Shown: positions 32,616 through 41,426 of the stretch, piece after piece
Position numbering within the stretch: the stretch's first letter is position 1
How the letters are laid out: every line of letters starts with the position of its first letter
Source of the DNA: Luteitalea sp.
GTDB lineage: Bacteria; Acidobacteriota; Vicinamibacteria; Vicinamibacterales; Vicinamibacteraceae
Length of the DNA: 64,000 nt
NCBI GenBank assembly: GCA_009377605.1
Contig: WHTT01000004.1
Coordinates: forward strand, 58,185 to 122,184
Direction of reading: 5' to 3'
Position numbers and translations under genes: made by a program
Notes under the pieces: generated by a model
What the model saw: only the letters and a program-made list of their open reading frames with translations
Databases searched by the model: none
What the model was told of the DNA's origin: nothing

Positions 32616-35215
32616 GGAATGCGATCGGATGGTGTGTCGCCCGATGGCGCGGCCTTCAGATTCTCCTCGAACAACTTCAAGATGCGCCGATATTCATCGG
32701 CCCAGCTCGTCTGTTCCTCGAACGAATGGTTTTCGGCGGGATACACGGCCAGCTCCCAGTTCTCTTTCCCGAGCTCGATCAACCGCTGGGCAAGGCGGAC
32801 CGAGTCCTGGAAGTGAACGTTGGTGTCGACCATCCCGTGGCAGATGAGCAAGGCGCCCTCGAGCCCTTCCGCGAAATAGATTGGTGAGCTGCGCGCATAC
32901 GCTTCCGCGTCCTCCTGCGGAACGTTCAGAATGTTCGAGGTGTATCGGTGGTTGTAGTGAGCCCAGTCGGTGACCGGCCGGAGCGCCGCGCCCGCCGCGA
33001 AGACGTCCGGTTGCGTGAACATCGCCATGAGCGTGAGGAATCCACCGTAGCTGCCGCCGTAGACGCCGAGGCGCTTGGGGTCGGCATCGTGCTCCTCTAC
33101 CAGGTACTTCGCGCCGTCCACGATGTCGTCGAGATCCTTGGCGCCCATGTGGCGATAGACGGCCGTGCGCCAGTCGCGGCCATAGCCCGCGCTCCCGCGG
33201 TAATCGATGTCGAGCACCACGTATCCGCGTGATGCGAGCAGATGATGAAACATGTATTCGCGGTAATAACTAGACCAGTAACGATGGGCGTTCTGCAGAT
33301 AGCCGGCACCATGGATGAAGATCACCGCAGGGCGCTTCGTGTCGCGCCTGGCACGCAGCATTTCCGGCGTATACAGGCGTGCCCGGACCTGGGCACCATC
33401 GCGCGCCTGGAACGTGACGATCTTTGGATCGAGCCAAGGAAACGACTGCCACTCCGCTGATGTGCTCGTCGTGACCTGGATCATGCGGGGCACTGCGCCG
33501 CCGGCCGGTGTGTCACCGAGCGGCATCAGGTAAACCTCCGGCGGCTTGTTGCCAGCCGAGTGCACGATGCCCGCCATCGTCCCGTCAGGTGACGGCTCGA
33601 AAACGTGATGGCCGGTGGCCCCGGTGACGCGGGCTGGCTGCCCGCCGGCCGCTGGCACGGCGTAGATCTGTCGCTCGCCAGCATCCGCCTGCGTCGACGA
33701 GATGTAAAAGCGGCCGCCATCCTGCGACAGCGTCACCTCGTCTACCTCCCAGCGGCCAGCCGTCAAGGCCTGGGCGGCTGGCTTCTCTGCGGTTGCGTCG
33801 ACCAGATAGAGATGTCTCCAATCGCCACGCTCGGCAAGGAAATACATGTGGCGGCTATCCGGCAGCCAGCCCACGCGCTGATCCCGCCGCACCCACGCTT
33901 CGTCGTGCTCGTGGTCGAGCACCCTCGTCGCCCCACTTTCCGGGATGATCCGAACGATCCATCGATCCTTGTTGTCACTCGATCGAAGGACAGCGATGGC
34001 ATGCCGGCTGTCGTTGGACAGCCTGAGATCGAGCCAGTTCACCGTCGGGGCTGCCGCACTGGTCCCTGCCGGTCCTGCGGTGGGCTTCGGCGCCGGCTTC
34101 TGGGCCGACTTCTGGGCAACGACGCCGTCCTCTTGCTCGTCCTCTTCGGCCGCCTCTTCGATCGCCCTCGGCGCGGCATCAGGCGTGGTGGCGTCGGCCG
34201 TTCGCGAAGCAGGCCGGCCCTGCTCCAAGCGCGTCTGCTCGGGCGGCGCATCGGGCCAGCGAACCCACGTGGCCTTTCGCGTGTGGAGGTCGAGCACCGC
34301 CAGCGAGCGCGTCTCCTGCGCGTCCCCAACCTTCGTGCGCGTGCGAATGTCCTCCGTGTAAGCGGATTCGGTGAGATAGTCGGGAACGTTGGCCGTCGCG
34401 GCGTTCGCTGGCCGCTCCGACACCAGCACGTACGCATATCGTTCTGAGGCATCCAGTGCAGCGTCCTCGACCGATTGACGCTCGCCGAGCTCGAGGCGCG
34501 GCGGCTCGCGGCGCTTCTGCCGCTCTTCCGCCTCCTTCTCGCGACGCACCACCTCGCGAACGTGCTCCAGCAGTTTCGCTTCCTCTCGCTCGAGGTATTG
34601 CTGGCTCCTGGTGGTCCGCGGCTCACTCTTCTTCGGAGCAGCTTCCATCACCTGAATGACGAGACCCGAGGAGCGGCCGGTCACCGGCACCAGGAACAGA
34701 GAGTCCTCGCGGGTAAACGTGACGTGCGTCTCGCGGCGTGCCCAGCGTGGGTTGTCTTCGCGCGCCGAAGTCCGCGTCACATCGATGCGGGTGCCCTCGA
34801 CCGTATCGACCAGTGCGATATCGCCCTCGTCTACGAAGAGCGCCCGGCGATGGGCACGATCCCAGATGGCGTCGGGCGGCGGCGCCGACTTCCGTTCCTC
34901 GTCGTTGAGCTTGCGCAGCCCCTTTCCGTCCCGGTTGACGATCCAGGTATCGGCGCGGTCTTCGCCCGGCTCACGCCATTCGAAGTACAGCCGCTTCGAA
35001 TCGCCGGACCAGCGCAGATCGGATGGCGGATAGCCTACGAGCTCGGGGCCGCGCATGATGCTGTCGACACTCAGCTCGAAGGTCGTTGATGGGTCCGGCG
35101 TCGCGGCGGACGCGGGCTGCTGAGTGCTCGTCCCGGAGGGCGGCCTCGCGGGCGTTCGGCCACTGAGGGGAGAAATGGAGGCGACGAGGAGCAGGGAAAG
35201 GACGACCAATCGCAT
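32612..35215 (-). CDS. Secreted S9 family prolyl oligopeptidase / dipeptidyl peptidase
   Basis: An 867-residue secreted serine peptidase with a signal peptide (residues 1-20), an N-terminal beta-propeller spanning about residues 45-600 (repeats such as YPPSDLRWSGDSKRLYFEW) and a C-terminal alpha/beta hydrolase. Catalytic Ser is in GVYGGSYGGFLTLM, Asp in CHGMVDTNVHF, His in PAENHSFEE. It resembles DPP-IV-like enzymes but lacks an obvious Glu-Glu helix, so the exact exopeptidase type is open. A charged insert near residues 200-245 and an Ala/Pro/Lys linker near 350-390 are extra. It is the first gene of the run into pyrE and truA. Confidence 0.92.
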   Translation of the reverse strand: MRLVVLSLLLVASISPLSGRTPARPPSGTSTQQPASAATPDPSTTFELSVDSIMRGPELVGYPPSDLRWSGDSKRLYFEWREPGEDRADTWIVNRDGKGLRKLNDEERKSAPPPDAIWDRAHRRALFVDEGDIALVDTVEGTRIDVTRTSAREDNPRWARRETHVTFTREDSLFLVPVTGRSSGLVIQVMEAAPKKSEPRTTRSQQYLEREEAKLLEHVREVVRREKEAEERQKRREPPRLELGERQSVEDAALDASERYAYVLVSERPANAATANVPDYLTESAYTEDIRTRTKVGDAQETRSLAVLDLHTRKATWVRWPDAPPEQTRLEQGRPASRTADATTPDAAPRAIEEAAEEDEQEDGVVAQKSAQKPAPKPTAGPAGTSAAAPTVNWLDLRLSNDSRHAIAVLRSSDNKDRWIVRIIPESGATRVLDHEHDEAWVRRDQRVGWLPDSRHMYFLAERGDWRHLYLVDATAEKPAAQALTAGRWEVDEVTLSQDGGRFYISSTQADAGERQIYAVPAAGGQPARVTGATGHHVFEPSPDGTMAGIVHSAGNKPPEVYLMPLGDTPAGGAVPRMIQVTTSTSAEWQSFPWLDPKIVTFQARDGAQVRARLYTPEMLRARRDTKRPAVIFIHGAGYLQNAHRYWSSYYREYMFHHLLASRGYVVLDIDYRGSAGYGRDWRTAVYRHMGAKDLDDIVDGAKYLVEEHDADPKRLGVYGGSYGGFLTLMAMFTQPDVFAAGAALRPVTDWAHYNHRYTSNILNVPQEDAEAYARSSPIYFAEGLEGALLICHGMVDTNVHFQDSVRLAQRLIELGKENWELAVYPAENHSFEEQTSWADEYRRILKLFEENLKAAPSGDTPSDRIP

Positions 35216-35577
35216 GGAACCCTCACAACGGCGGGCTGCGCTAGAAGCGTCTCGGAACCGTCACGGGCCGAGGGAATTCTCGAGCGGCCACGCAGCTTAG
35301 CAGTAGGCCAGTATACAATCACGCGGCGGGGCACGCGGCGGGCACGCGGCGGGACCTCACGCCCCTTCGGCGCAGGTGGCGGGACGGAGAACCAGCGCGG
35401 CTGGTTCTCCGTCTATACGCCAGGGTTCGTCTCTTGCATGGAGTCTCGGTGGCTAGGGAACAGCGAGCCACGTGGCCAGCATGTGCAAGATGACCGCTGC
35501 CGGGCGCACCTGTTCCTGCAATGTGAGAGTTGCAAAGCGTCCTGCCTGAATTTTGTGGACAACTGGAGATCCTCACC
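35216..35577. other. Intergenic interval with GC hairpins
   Basis: About 360 bases between divergent genes. It holds three near-copies of GGCACGCGGCGGG (35330-35356) and the perfect hairpin GAGAACCAG...CTGGTTCTC with flanks (about 35390-35413). No gene was recognised. A promoter for the TolC-type gene should lie in 35420-35560. Confidence 0.5.
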
Positions 35578-37455
35578 ATGGGTGCAGAGTCAACAGCCAT
35601 CACGCGCCTGGTCGTCACGGCGCTGCTCGTTTCCGGACTTGCAATGCCCGCTATCGGACAGGAGCGCTCTGGCGAGCAGGTCTCTCCGCCGGCGGCCTCC
35701 ATGACCATTGGAGCGCTGCAGGCGTCACAGGATCCTCCCCAACCTGCCCCGCAGGAACCAGCACAGACTCCGCCGCCTCAAACTCCTGCGCCGGCGCCGA
35801 GCGAGCCCGAGCCACCTCCGGCGCCAACGGATCAGGTAGCGATGCCGCCTGTGTCGAGCGCCCCGCAGCCGCCGGATCCAAATGCGCGCTCGTTGTCGAT
35901 TGACGATGCTGTGCAGCTCGCGCTGGAGAACAACTTGAACCTCAAGGTGGTGCGGCTCAATCCGCTGCTGTCGGATTTGGACATTGCCAATGCACGATCG
36001 AGCTGGACGCCAAGGTTCACGAGTGACTGGTCCTACCGAGACAACCAGCAGCCGTCAGCAAACTTCTTCGAGTCTTCCGGAGACATTTCTACTAGCCAGG
36101 CGCTGACGGGCAATTTTGGATTCGAGCAGCTCCTCCCGTGGGGAACCCGGTACAACGTTGGCTTCAACAACTTCCGCAACGAAACGAACAATCCTTTTAA
36201 CGAGGTGAACCCGAGCACGAACATCGACCTCCAGCTGAACTTCACCCAACCGCTGCTGCAAGGATTCCGGATCGACAACGCGCGCCAGTCCCTTATCGTG
36301 AGCCGCATGGGCCGTGAGATTTCGGACGTTCAGCTTCGGGACAACATCATCGCGACGACGCGGGACGCGAGGAACGCCTACTGGGATTTCGTGAACGCGC
36401 GCGGCAATCTAGCGGTAGCCCGCCGGACCCTCGAGGTGTCCGAACAGCAACTCCGCGAGAACCAAAAGCGTGTAGAGGTGGGCGTCATGGCTCCAATTCA
36501 GGTCATCGAGGCCGAGGCAGAAGTCGCGCAGAACCAGAGCGGCGTCATTTCTGCAGAGACACAGGTCGAACAGGCGGAAGACGCCCTCAAGACATTGCTG
36601 TTCGACCCGTCTGCGCCCGATTACTGGGCGATGCACTTCGAGCCGGCCGACGAGCCGACGGTTCGCTTGCAACCGGTGGACATCGAGGCGGCGACGAAGA
36701 ACGCCCTCGCCAACCGCACCGACCTTCGACAAGCGCGCATGCAACTGGAGATCAACGACGTCAATATCCGGTATACGAAGAACACGACGTTACCGGAATT
36801 GAATCTCAACGTGGGGTACACGACATCGGGACTTGGTGGGACGGCGCTGATACGGGAAGAGACTCCTGGCGGCCTTCCCGGTCCCGTAACCGGAGAAGAA
36901 ACGAGATCGTATAGCGATACGTTGGGCGACGTCTTTGGTTTTGACTTCCCCACCTGGACCGTGGGCGTCAGTCTGAGCTATCCCCTTGGGCGTAGCAGTC
37001 AGGACGTGAGCCTCGCACGGGCACAATTGCAACAGCGACAGGCACAGCTCGAGATCCGCAATCTCGAGCGCAACATTCGCCAGGAGATCATCAACCTTGG
37101 CCGCCAAGTGAACACCAACACCAGGCTGGTGCAGTCAACCCGCGTGGCGCGCGAGCTTGCAGAAAGGAACCTCGAGGCGGCACAAAAGAGATTTGCCGTG
37201 GGTCTCATCAACCAGTTCGAGGTTATTCAACGGCAGCGCGATCTGTCAGGCGCGCAATTCGACGAGTTGGAGGCCATGATCACATATGCCAAGTCGCTCG
37301 TAGACTTCGAGGCTGCACAGGAGGGGGCCATTTTCGGCGGCGGCGGTGTCACCAGCGCCTCGCCGGGTAGCGGGAGCGTTGGAGGAAACCTCGGAGGCGG
37401 AACCGGCAGCACGGGCGGCAACGGCAACTTCACGGGCAATGGCGTCCCGCAGTAG
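35578..37455 (+). CDS. TolC-family outer-membrane efflux protein
   Basis: A 625-residue protein with a signal peptide (about residues 8-28), a long Pro-rich linker (residues 45-105) and two TolC/OEP repeats: LSIDDAVQLALENNLNLKVV starts the first and the mirrored ARQSLIVSRMG and LERNIRQEIINLGRQVN regions are the long helices. It would form a trimeric channel with an inner-membrane pump, none of which is adjacent. The Gly/Ser-rich end (GGNLGGGTGSTGGNGN) is unusual. GGAG 10 bases before the ATG at 35578 decides the start over a TTG at 35530. Confidence 0.92.
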   Translation: MGAESTAITRLVVTALLVSGLAMPAIGQERSGEQVSPPAASMTIGALQASQDPPQPAPQEPAQTPPPQTPAPAPSEPEPPPAPTDQVAMPPVSSAPQPPDPNARSLSIDDAVQLALENNLNLKVVRLNPLLSDLDIANARSSWTPRFTSDWSYRDNQQPSANFFESSGDISTSQALTGNFGFEQLLPWGTRYNVGFNNFRNETNNPFNEVNPSTNIDLQLNFTQPLLQGFRIDNARQSLIVSRMGREISDVQLRDNIIATTRDARNAYWDFVNARGNLAVARRTLEVSEQQLRENQKRVEVGVMAPIQVIEAEAEVAQNQSGVISAETQVEQAEDALKTLLFDPSAPDYWAMHFEPADEPTVRLQPVDIEAATKNALANRTDLRQARMQLEINDVNIRYTKNTTLPELNLNVGYTTSGLGGTALIREETPGGLPGPVTGEETRSYSDTLGDVFGFDFPTWTVGVSLSYPLGRSSQDVSLARAQLQQRQAQLEIRNLERNIRQEIINLGRQVNTNTRLVQSTRVARELAERNLEAAQKRFAVGLINQFEVIQRQRDLSGAQFDELEAMITYAKSLVDFEAAQEGAIFGGGGVTSASPGSGSVGGNLGGGTGSTGGNGNFTGNGVPQ

Positions 37456-37856
37456 TCAAGCCAGGTTCATCGTCGCCCGAGGTGCGACCTGAAAGTGCCT
37501 GATCGTCCGCCAAGCGTTCGTTGTGCGAAAGGAAATGTAGGGCGCGCTCGCCGACTCGTCCGCCGTAGCGCGGAGCGCGAAGGCGCGAGCGCGCCGTCAC
37601 GGCCGCTTCGGCGAGGTGGCCCTCCCTAGTCATACCAAGGTGTCGTCAATTTACACCGTCTTTATTGATTTCGTCGTCAATTTACACCGTGTTTATTGGT
37701 TCTCTAGCGCCAATGTCGCCCCGTATTTATCGGTCACCTTGTCACAGATGGGCGCCGAAGCGCTCGGTCCAGGCCGCGACCTAGTGGGCTAGTCTTGTGT
37801 CGCGACGACACACCTGCAGCCACCGCTCGGCGGAATGGTCGGCTTAAACTGTCCCG
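37456..37856. other. Intergenic interval with repeats and a possible IS remnant
   Basis: About 400 bases between TolC and a glycosyltransferase gene. A GTAGGGCGCGCTCGCC... GC-rich dyad block occupies about 37539-37628, then direct repeats at 37643-37735. No gene was recognised. Confidence 0.6.
37643..37735. repeat. Three 26-bp direct repeats, possible insertion-sequence end
   Basis: GTCGTCAATTTACACCGT followed by STTTATTG occurs at 37643-37668 and 37674-37699 (period 31), with a degenerate third copy (CCAATGTCGCCCCGTATTTA) at about 37710-37735. The composition is AT-richer than the surroundings. Serial terminal repeats of this kind occur at the ends of IS21-type elements; no transposase frame is present, so a remnant or a binding-site array are both possible. 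Confidence 0.5.
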
Positions 37857-38666
37857 GTGCCGAAGCTGACGGTTACGGTCATCACGCTCAACGAGGGGCA
37901 CCAGCTCGCAGGTGCCCTCGAATCGGTGGTCGATTGGGTAGACGAGATCGTTGTCGTCGATGGCGGCAGCACCGATGACACGGTCGAGGTCGCTCGCCGC
38001 TACACCGACCGCGTGCTGTGCCGTGACTGGCCCGGGTTCGGTCCGCAGAAGAACCGCGCTGCCTCGCTGGCAACGAACGACTGGATTCTGACGCTCGACT
38101 CCGACGAGCGCGTGACGCCGGCCCTGGCAGCGTCCATCCAAGCAACCCTCGCGGGAGAGCCCAGCGCAGTCGCATACCGGATGCGGCGTCTCAGTTGGCA
38201 CCTTGGGCGTTGGATACACTCCACTGACTGGTATCCGGACTATCAGACCCGTTTGTACGACCGCCGGCGTGCGCGCTGGGTGGATCGCAAGGTTCACGAA
38301 GGCCTGATTACGAATGGGCCGGTGGCCCTGCTCTCCGGAGAGCTTCGCCACTACCCGTATCGCAGTATCAGCGACCATCTGTCCACCATCGATCGCTACA
38401 CGACGCTGTGGGCCGAACAGTCGCTGGTCGATGGGCACCGCGCCCGCTTGCGCGATCTCGTCCTGCGTCCGCCGGCTGCGTTTCTGCGAAATTACCTCCT
38501 TCGACACGGCTTCAGGGATGGCCGCGCTGGTCTCGTGATCTCACTGATGAACACCTGGTACGTGGTGCTGAAATTCGCGAAGCTTTGGGAGCTTCAGGCC
38601 CCCGACGTTCAATGTCCTATGCCTAGTCCTCATCCCCGTAAGGCGAACATCCAAGGGAAAGAGTGA
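37857..38666 (+). CDS. Family 2 glycosyltransferase (LPS core type)
   Basis: A 269-residue cytoplasmic glycosyltransferase. The GT-A core shows TVTVITLNEGHQLAGALESV, DEIVVVDGGSTDDTVEVA, GPQKNRAASLATNDWILTLDSDERV with the metal-binding Asp pair, and RLYDRRRARWVDRKVHEGL. It resembles WaaE/KdtX-type transferases that add glucose to heptose in the lipopolysaccharide core, but the acceptor is inferred. GTG start at 37857. A family 4 glycosyltransferase follows after 33 bp, so both probably work on the same glycan. Confidence 0.88.
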   Translation: MPKLTVTVITLNEGHQLAGALESVVDWVDEIVVVDGGSTDDTVEVARRYTDRVLCRDWPGFGPQKNRAASLATNDWILTLDSDERVTPALAASIQATLAGEPSAVAYRMRRLSWHLGRWIHSTDWYPDYQTRLYDRRRARWVDRKVHEGLITNGPVALLSGELRHYPYRSISDHLSTIDRYTTLWAEQSLVDGHRARLRDLVLRPPAAFLRNYLLRHGFRDGRAGLVISLMNTWYVVLKFAKLWELQAPDVQCPMPSPHPRKANIQGKE

Positions 38667-38699
38667 CAATCGCGCTTAGTGGCCTGTATCTAGCACTAG

Positions 38700-39800
38700 A
38701 TGGTGTCGCTGCACATTGACACGGCGCGGACCTGGCGGGGCGGCCAGAATCAAGCGCTCCTCACCGTGCTCGGCTTGCGCGCGCTCGATCATCGCACCGT
38801 GCTCGTCGCGCATCCGGACGGCGAGCTGCGGCGGCGTGCATCGGAAGGGCCAGACCTGATTCCGCTTGCGCCGCGCGCCGAAGCAGATTTCGCCACCGGG
38901 TGGCGCCTCGCCAGAGTGCTGAAGGATGTGCGGCCCGCCATCGTGCATGCGCACGATCCCCACGGGGTGGCCGCAGCCGCTCTCGCGCTGTCGTTTCACC
39001 GCGCAACGCCGGCGCCGGCCTTGGTCGTATCGCGCCGCGTCGACTTCCTGTTGAAGCAGAACACGTTCTCGCGATGGAAACATCGCCAGGTACGTCTTTT
39101 CATCTGCGCGTCGGAGGCCATTCGGCAGCTCCTGATTGAACAAGGCGTTCCGGAAGCGCGCTGCGTGACCGTGCACGAGGGCGTCGACCTCGACCATATC
39201 GCCGCCCGAGAGCCACGGTCGCTCCATGAAGAGCTCTGGCTGCCGCGAGGCGCGCCGGTCGTCCTGAACGTCGCGGCACTCACCGCGCACAAAGGCCAGC
39301 GGTACTTCATCGACGCCGCGGCGCGCGTGCTCCGTCAGTTACCAGACGTCCGATTCGTCATCCTCGGTGAAGGCGAGCTCCGCTCTTCGCTCGAGCGCCA
39401 GACCCGCGAGCTCGGCCTCGAGCGTCACGTGCTCCTGCCGGGCTTTCGGCCGGATGTCCTGTCGCTGCTCAAGACCTGCGACCTGTTCGTCATGAGCTCG
39501 GTCATGGAAGGACTCGGTACGTCGCTGCTCGACGCGATGGCCTGCGCCAAGCCAATTGTTGCGACCGACGTCGGCGGCATTCCAGAGGTGGTGGTCGATG
39601 GCGAGACGGGCTTGCTCGTCCCTCCGCGCGACGGCGACGCCCTCGCGCGCGCGATTGTCGCGCTCCTCACCGACGAGCCGCTGGCGCGACAGGTTGCATC
39701 CGGGGGTTATGAGCGCGTGAGACGGCGCTTCTCCGCCGAGCGTATGGTTCTCGAAACGCTGGAGGTGTATCGGCAGGTGCTCAGGTCGGGGTCAAGTTAG
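38700..39800 (+). CDS. Family 4 glycosyltransferase
   Basis: A 366-residue GT-B transferase: the N-terminal domain begins VSLHIDTARTWRGGQNQALL and contains VHAHDPHGVAAAAL; the C-terminal domain has VVLNVAALTAHKGQRYFIDA, FVILGEGELRSSLE, the donor-binding EGLGTSLLDAMACAKPIVAT and DVGGIPEVV. Donor and acceptor are unknown; synteny with a GT2 suggests LPS or capsule synthesis. The ATG at 38700 fits the first beta-strand. Full length. Confidence 0.9.
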   Translation: MVSLHIDTARTWRGGQNQALLTVLGLRALDHRTVLVAHPDGELRRRASEGPDLIPLAPRAEADFATGWRLARVLKDVRPAIVHAHDPHGVAAAALALSFHRATPAPALVVSRRVDFLLKQNTFSRWKHRQVRLFICASEAIRQLLIEQGVPEARCVTVHEGVDLDHIAAREPRSLHEELWLPRGAPVVLNVAALTAHKGQRYFIDAAARVLRQLPDVRFVILGEGELRSSLERQTRELGLERHVLLPGFRPDVLSLLKTCDLFVMSSVMEGLGTSLLDAMACAKPIVATDVGGIPEVVVDGETGLLVPPRDGDALARAIVALLTDEPLARQVASGGYERVRRRFSAERMVLETLEVYRQVLRSGSS

Positions 39801-39835
39801 CAGGTCCTCCAAACGCATCGTATCCGGATCGAGCA

Positions 39836-40690
39836 CTACTCCGGTCGGCAGAATGCACGCAACGGACACTGTCGGTTGCTTCCACTCGTTCCAAACCCAC
39901 ACGCGCCCATCATGCCGAGGTGGCACAGAGAAAAGTCGTATCGGACAGGATCATCGGGATCGAACCGGCGCAAGGAGGCGGTGATCTCCGCCGCCATGCG
40001 CCAGCCGGCGCTGCGGTACCGTGTGAGGCCGAGGCACCGACCGACGCGGATGACGTGCGTGTCGAGCGGCACGACGAGCTGTGCGGGCCGAATCATCGTC
40101 CAACCACCGGGATCGACGGCGTCGGAGCGCACCATCCAGCGGAGAAAGAGGTTCAACCGCTTGCACCCGCTCCCAGAGGAGGGGCGCGGGAAGAAGAAGT
40201 GCACGCCCGGCCGCCGCGGCAGGGGCCTGCCGTACGCCTGGCGTACGTCCACGCCGCAAGCGCGAGCCGAGAAACGCTCCACGGTCTCGCTGACGTCCGG
40301 CGCGCCTGAATCGTGTCCGTCCGCCACGTAACGCTCGATACTGCCGGCGCGCTCGATCATGTGGCGGAGCACGAGCATCAGAGCCACCAGATCCTCGGCG
40401 CGCGTCCAGCGATGCCCGAGCCCGGCAAACGTGTCCGTGAGCTCGGATAGCGCAAACGATCGCACGAAGGCCGCCGGCGATGGTCCCATCAACGTGAGCA
40501 GGCGCTCGACCGAGGCCAGCACGCTCGCGACGCGCCCAAACGCGAGCGCTGATGCGACAAACGCTACGATCTCGCGGTCCGCAATTTCACGGTACCGATG
40601 GACGAACTGCACCGGGTCGGCCGCTGCGTCCTCTCGATTGAACGCTTCGTACAGATCGTCGAGCTCCGGCTTGAGAGAGCTGTGGCGCAT
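39836..40690 (-). CDS. TIGR02757/DUF2400 family protein
   Basis: A 284-residue protein of unknown function with the typical layout of the TIGR02757 family: KPELDDLYEAFNRED at the N-terminus, DPVQFVHRYREIADREIVAF, ASALAFGRVASVL, KRLNLFLRWMVRSD and the helix-hairpin-like QLVVPLDTHVIRVGRCLGLT, ending in a short Cys-containing segment (NRQCPLRAFC). The end recalls iron-sulfur loops of HhH-GPD glycosylases, but only two Cys are clear. ATG at 40690 is preferred over a GTG at 40750 that would overlap the upstream gene. Confidence 0.8.
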   Translation of the reverse strand: MRHSSLKPELDDLYEAFNREDAAADPVQFVHRYREIADREIVAFVASALAFGRVASVLASVERLLTLMGPSPAAFVRSFALSELTDTFAGLGHRWTRAEDLVALMLVLRHMIERAGSIERYVADGHDSGAPDVSETVERFSARACGVDVRQAYGRPLPRRPGVHFFFPRPSSGSGCKRLNLFLRWMVRSDAVDPGGWTMIRPAQLVVPLDTHVIRVGRCLGLTRYRSAGWRMAAEITASLRRFDPDDPVRYDFSLCHLGMMGACGFGTSGSNRQCPLRAFCRPE

Positions 40691-40707
40691 TCCGGACTGT
40701 TCGTGGG

Positions 40708-41334
40708 TTAGAAGCTCGTTAGAGGGATGCGGGCACGGCACATCGGACACTGATCCGCCGGGTAGTTCTCTGGCGCGCCGTACTCGACCAGCGAGATGTT
40801 TGGCACACCAAGGTCGACAACCGCTTCCATGCGATCGCAGATCTCGACGCAGGCGATCACGTCACCCCCGGCGTCGCGCACGAGCGTCATGCACCGCTCG
40901 AACGTCTTGCCCGTGTTCCGCACATCGTCAGCCAGGATCACCCGCCGTCCAGCAACGGTGCTGGCATAGAAGGGCCGCAGGCGGAGGCCTCCATGCGGAT
41001 CGTGCGTGAACGGCGCAAAGCGCAACGACGGGTGCGAGAGGCTGCGTTGGCCGTCGAGCAGTCCGGCCAGCGTGTGGGCGAGCAACGCACCGCCCGTCGC
41101 GGGTCCGGCAACCACCTCGACCCGCATCTTGAGCTCATAAGGCATCAGTTCCAGGAGATCCTGCGCGAGGCGCCAGATGGTCGACGGATGCTGGAAGAGA
41201 CGGTGCGGATTGACATACACGCGGCCGTGGTAGCCGTTGCCATAGTCGAAATGGCCGTCGAGCATCAGGACCTCCGACTGGCGGAGCTCCTGCATCGCGC
41301 TGCGGCGCACCTCTTCGGCTCTGGCGAGTGTCAT
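40708..41334 (-). CDS. Orotate phosphoribosyltransferase-like protein
   Basis: A 208-residue phosphoribosyltransferase. The PRPP motif VILADDVRNTGKTFERC and GPATGGALLAHTLAG match OPRT-like enzymes, and the C-terminus ends CPMCRARIP, the same CxxC ending as the PyrE at 32043. It is thus a second pyrE-like gene, located directly beside pyrC, pyrB and pyrR. It may be the OPRT of the operon, with 32043 as paralogue, or act on another base; the sequence cannot tell. Full length. Confidence 0.82.
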   Translation of the reverse strand: MTLARAEEVRRSAMQELRQSEVLMLDGHFDYGNGYHGRVYVNPHRLFQHPSTIWRLAQDLLELMPYELKMRVEVVAGPATGGALLAHTLAGLLDGQRSLSHPSLRFAPFTHDPHGGLRLRPFYASTVAGRRVILADDVRNTGKTFERCMTLVRDAGGDVIACVEICDRMEAVVDLGVPNISLVEYGAPENYPADQCPMCRARIPLTSF

Positions 41335-41369
41335 GCAGACCGGTCAAATGAACCGTATCGTTGAACGAC

Positions 41370-41426
41370 GGTAGGGCCGCCTCGCCGAGGCGGCCGTTAG
41401 CGACCAGGCACGTTCGGCGAACGTGC
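41370..41426. repeat. GC-rich hairpin repeat overlapping the pyrC 3' end
   Basis: The first 30 bases are identical to 23614-23643, including CCGCCTCGCCGAGGCGG. A second dyad GCACGTTCGGCGAACGTGC follows. The stop and last codons of pyrC (encoding SPNVPGR) are inside the repeat. Confidence 0.85.
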
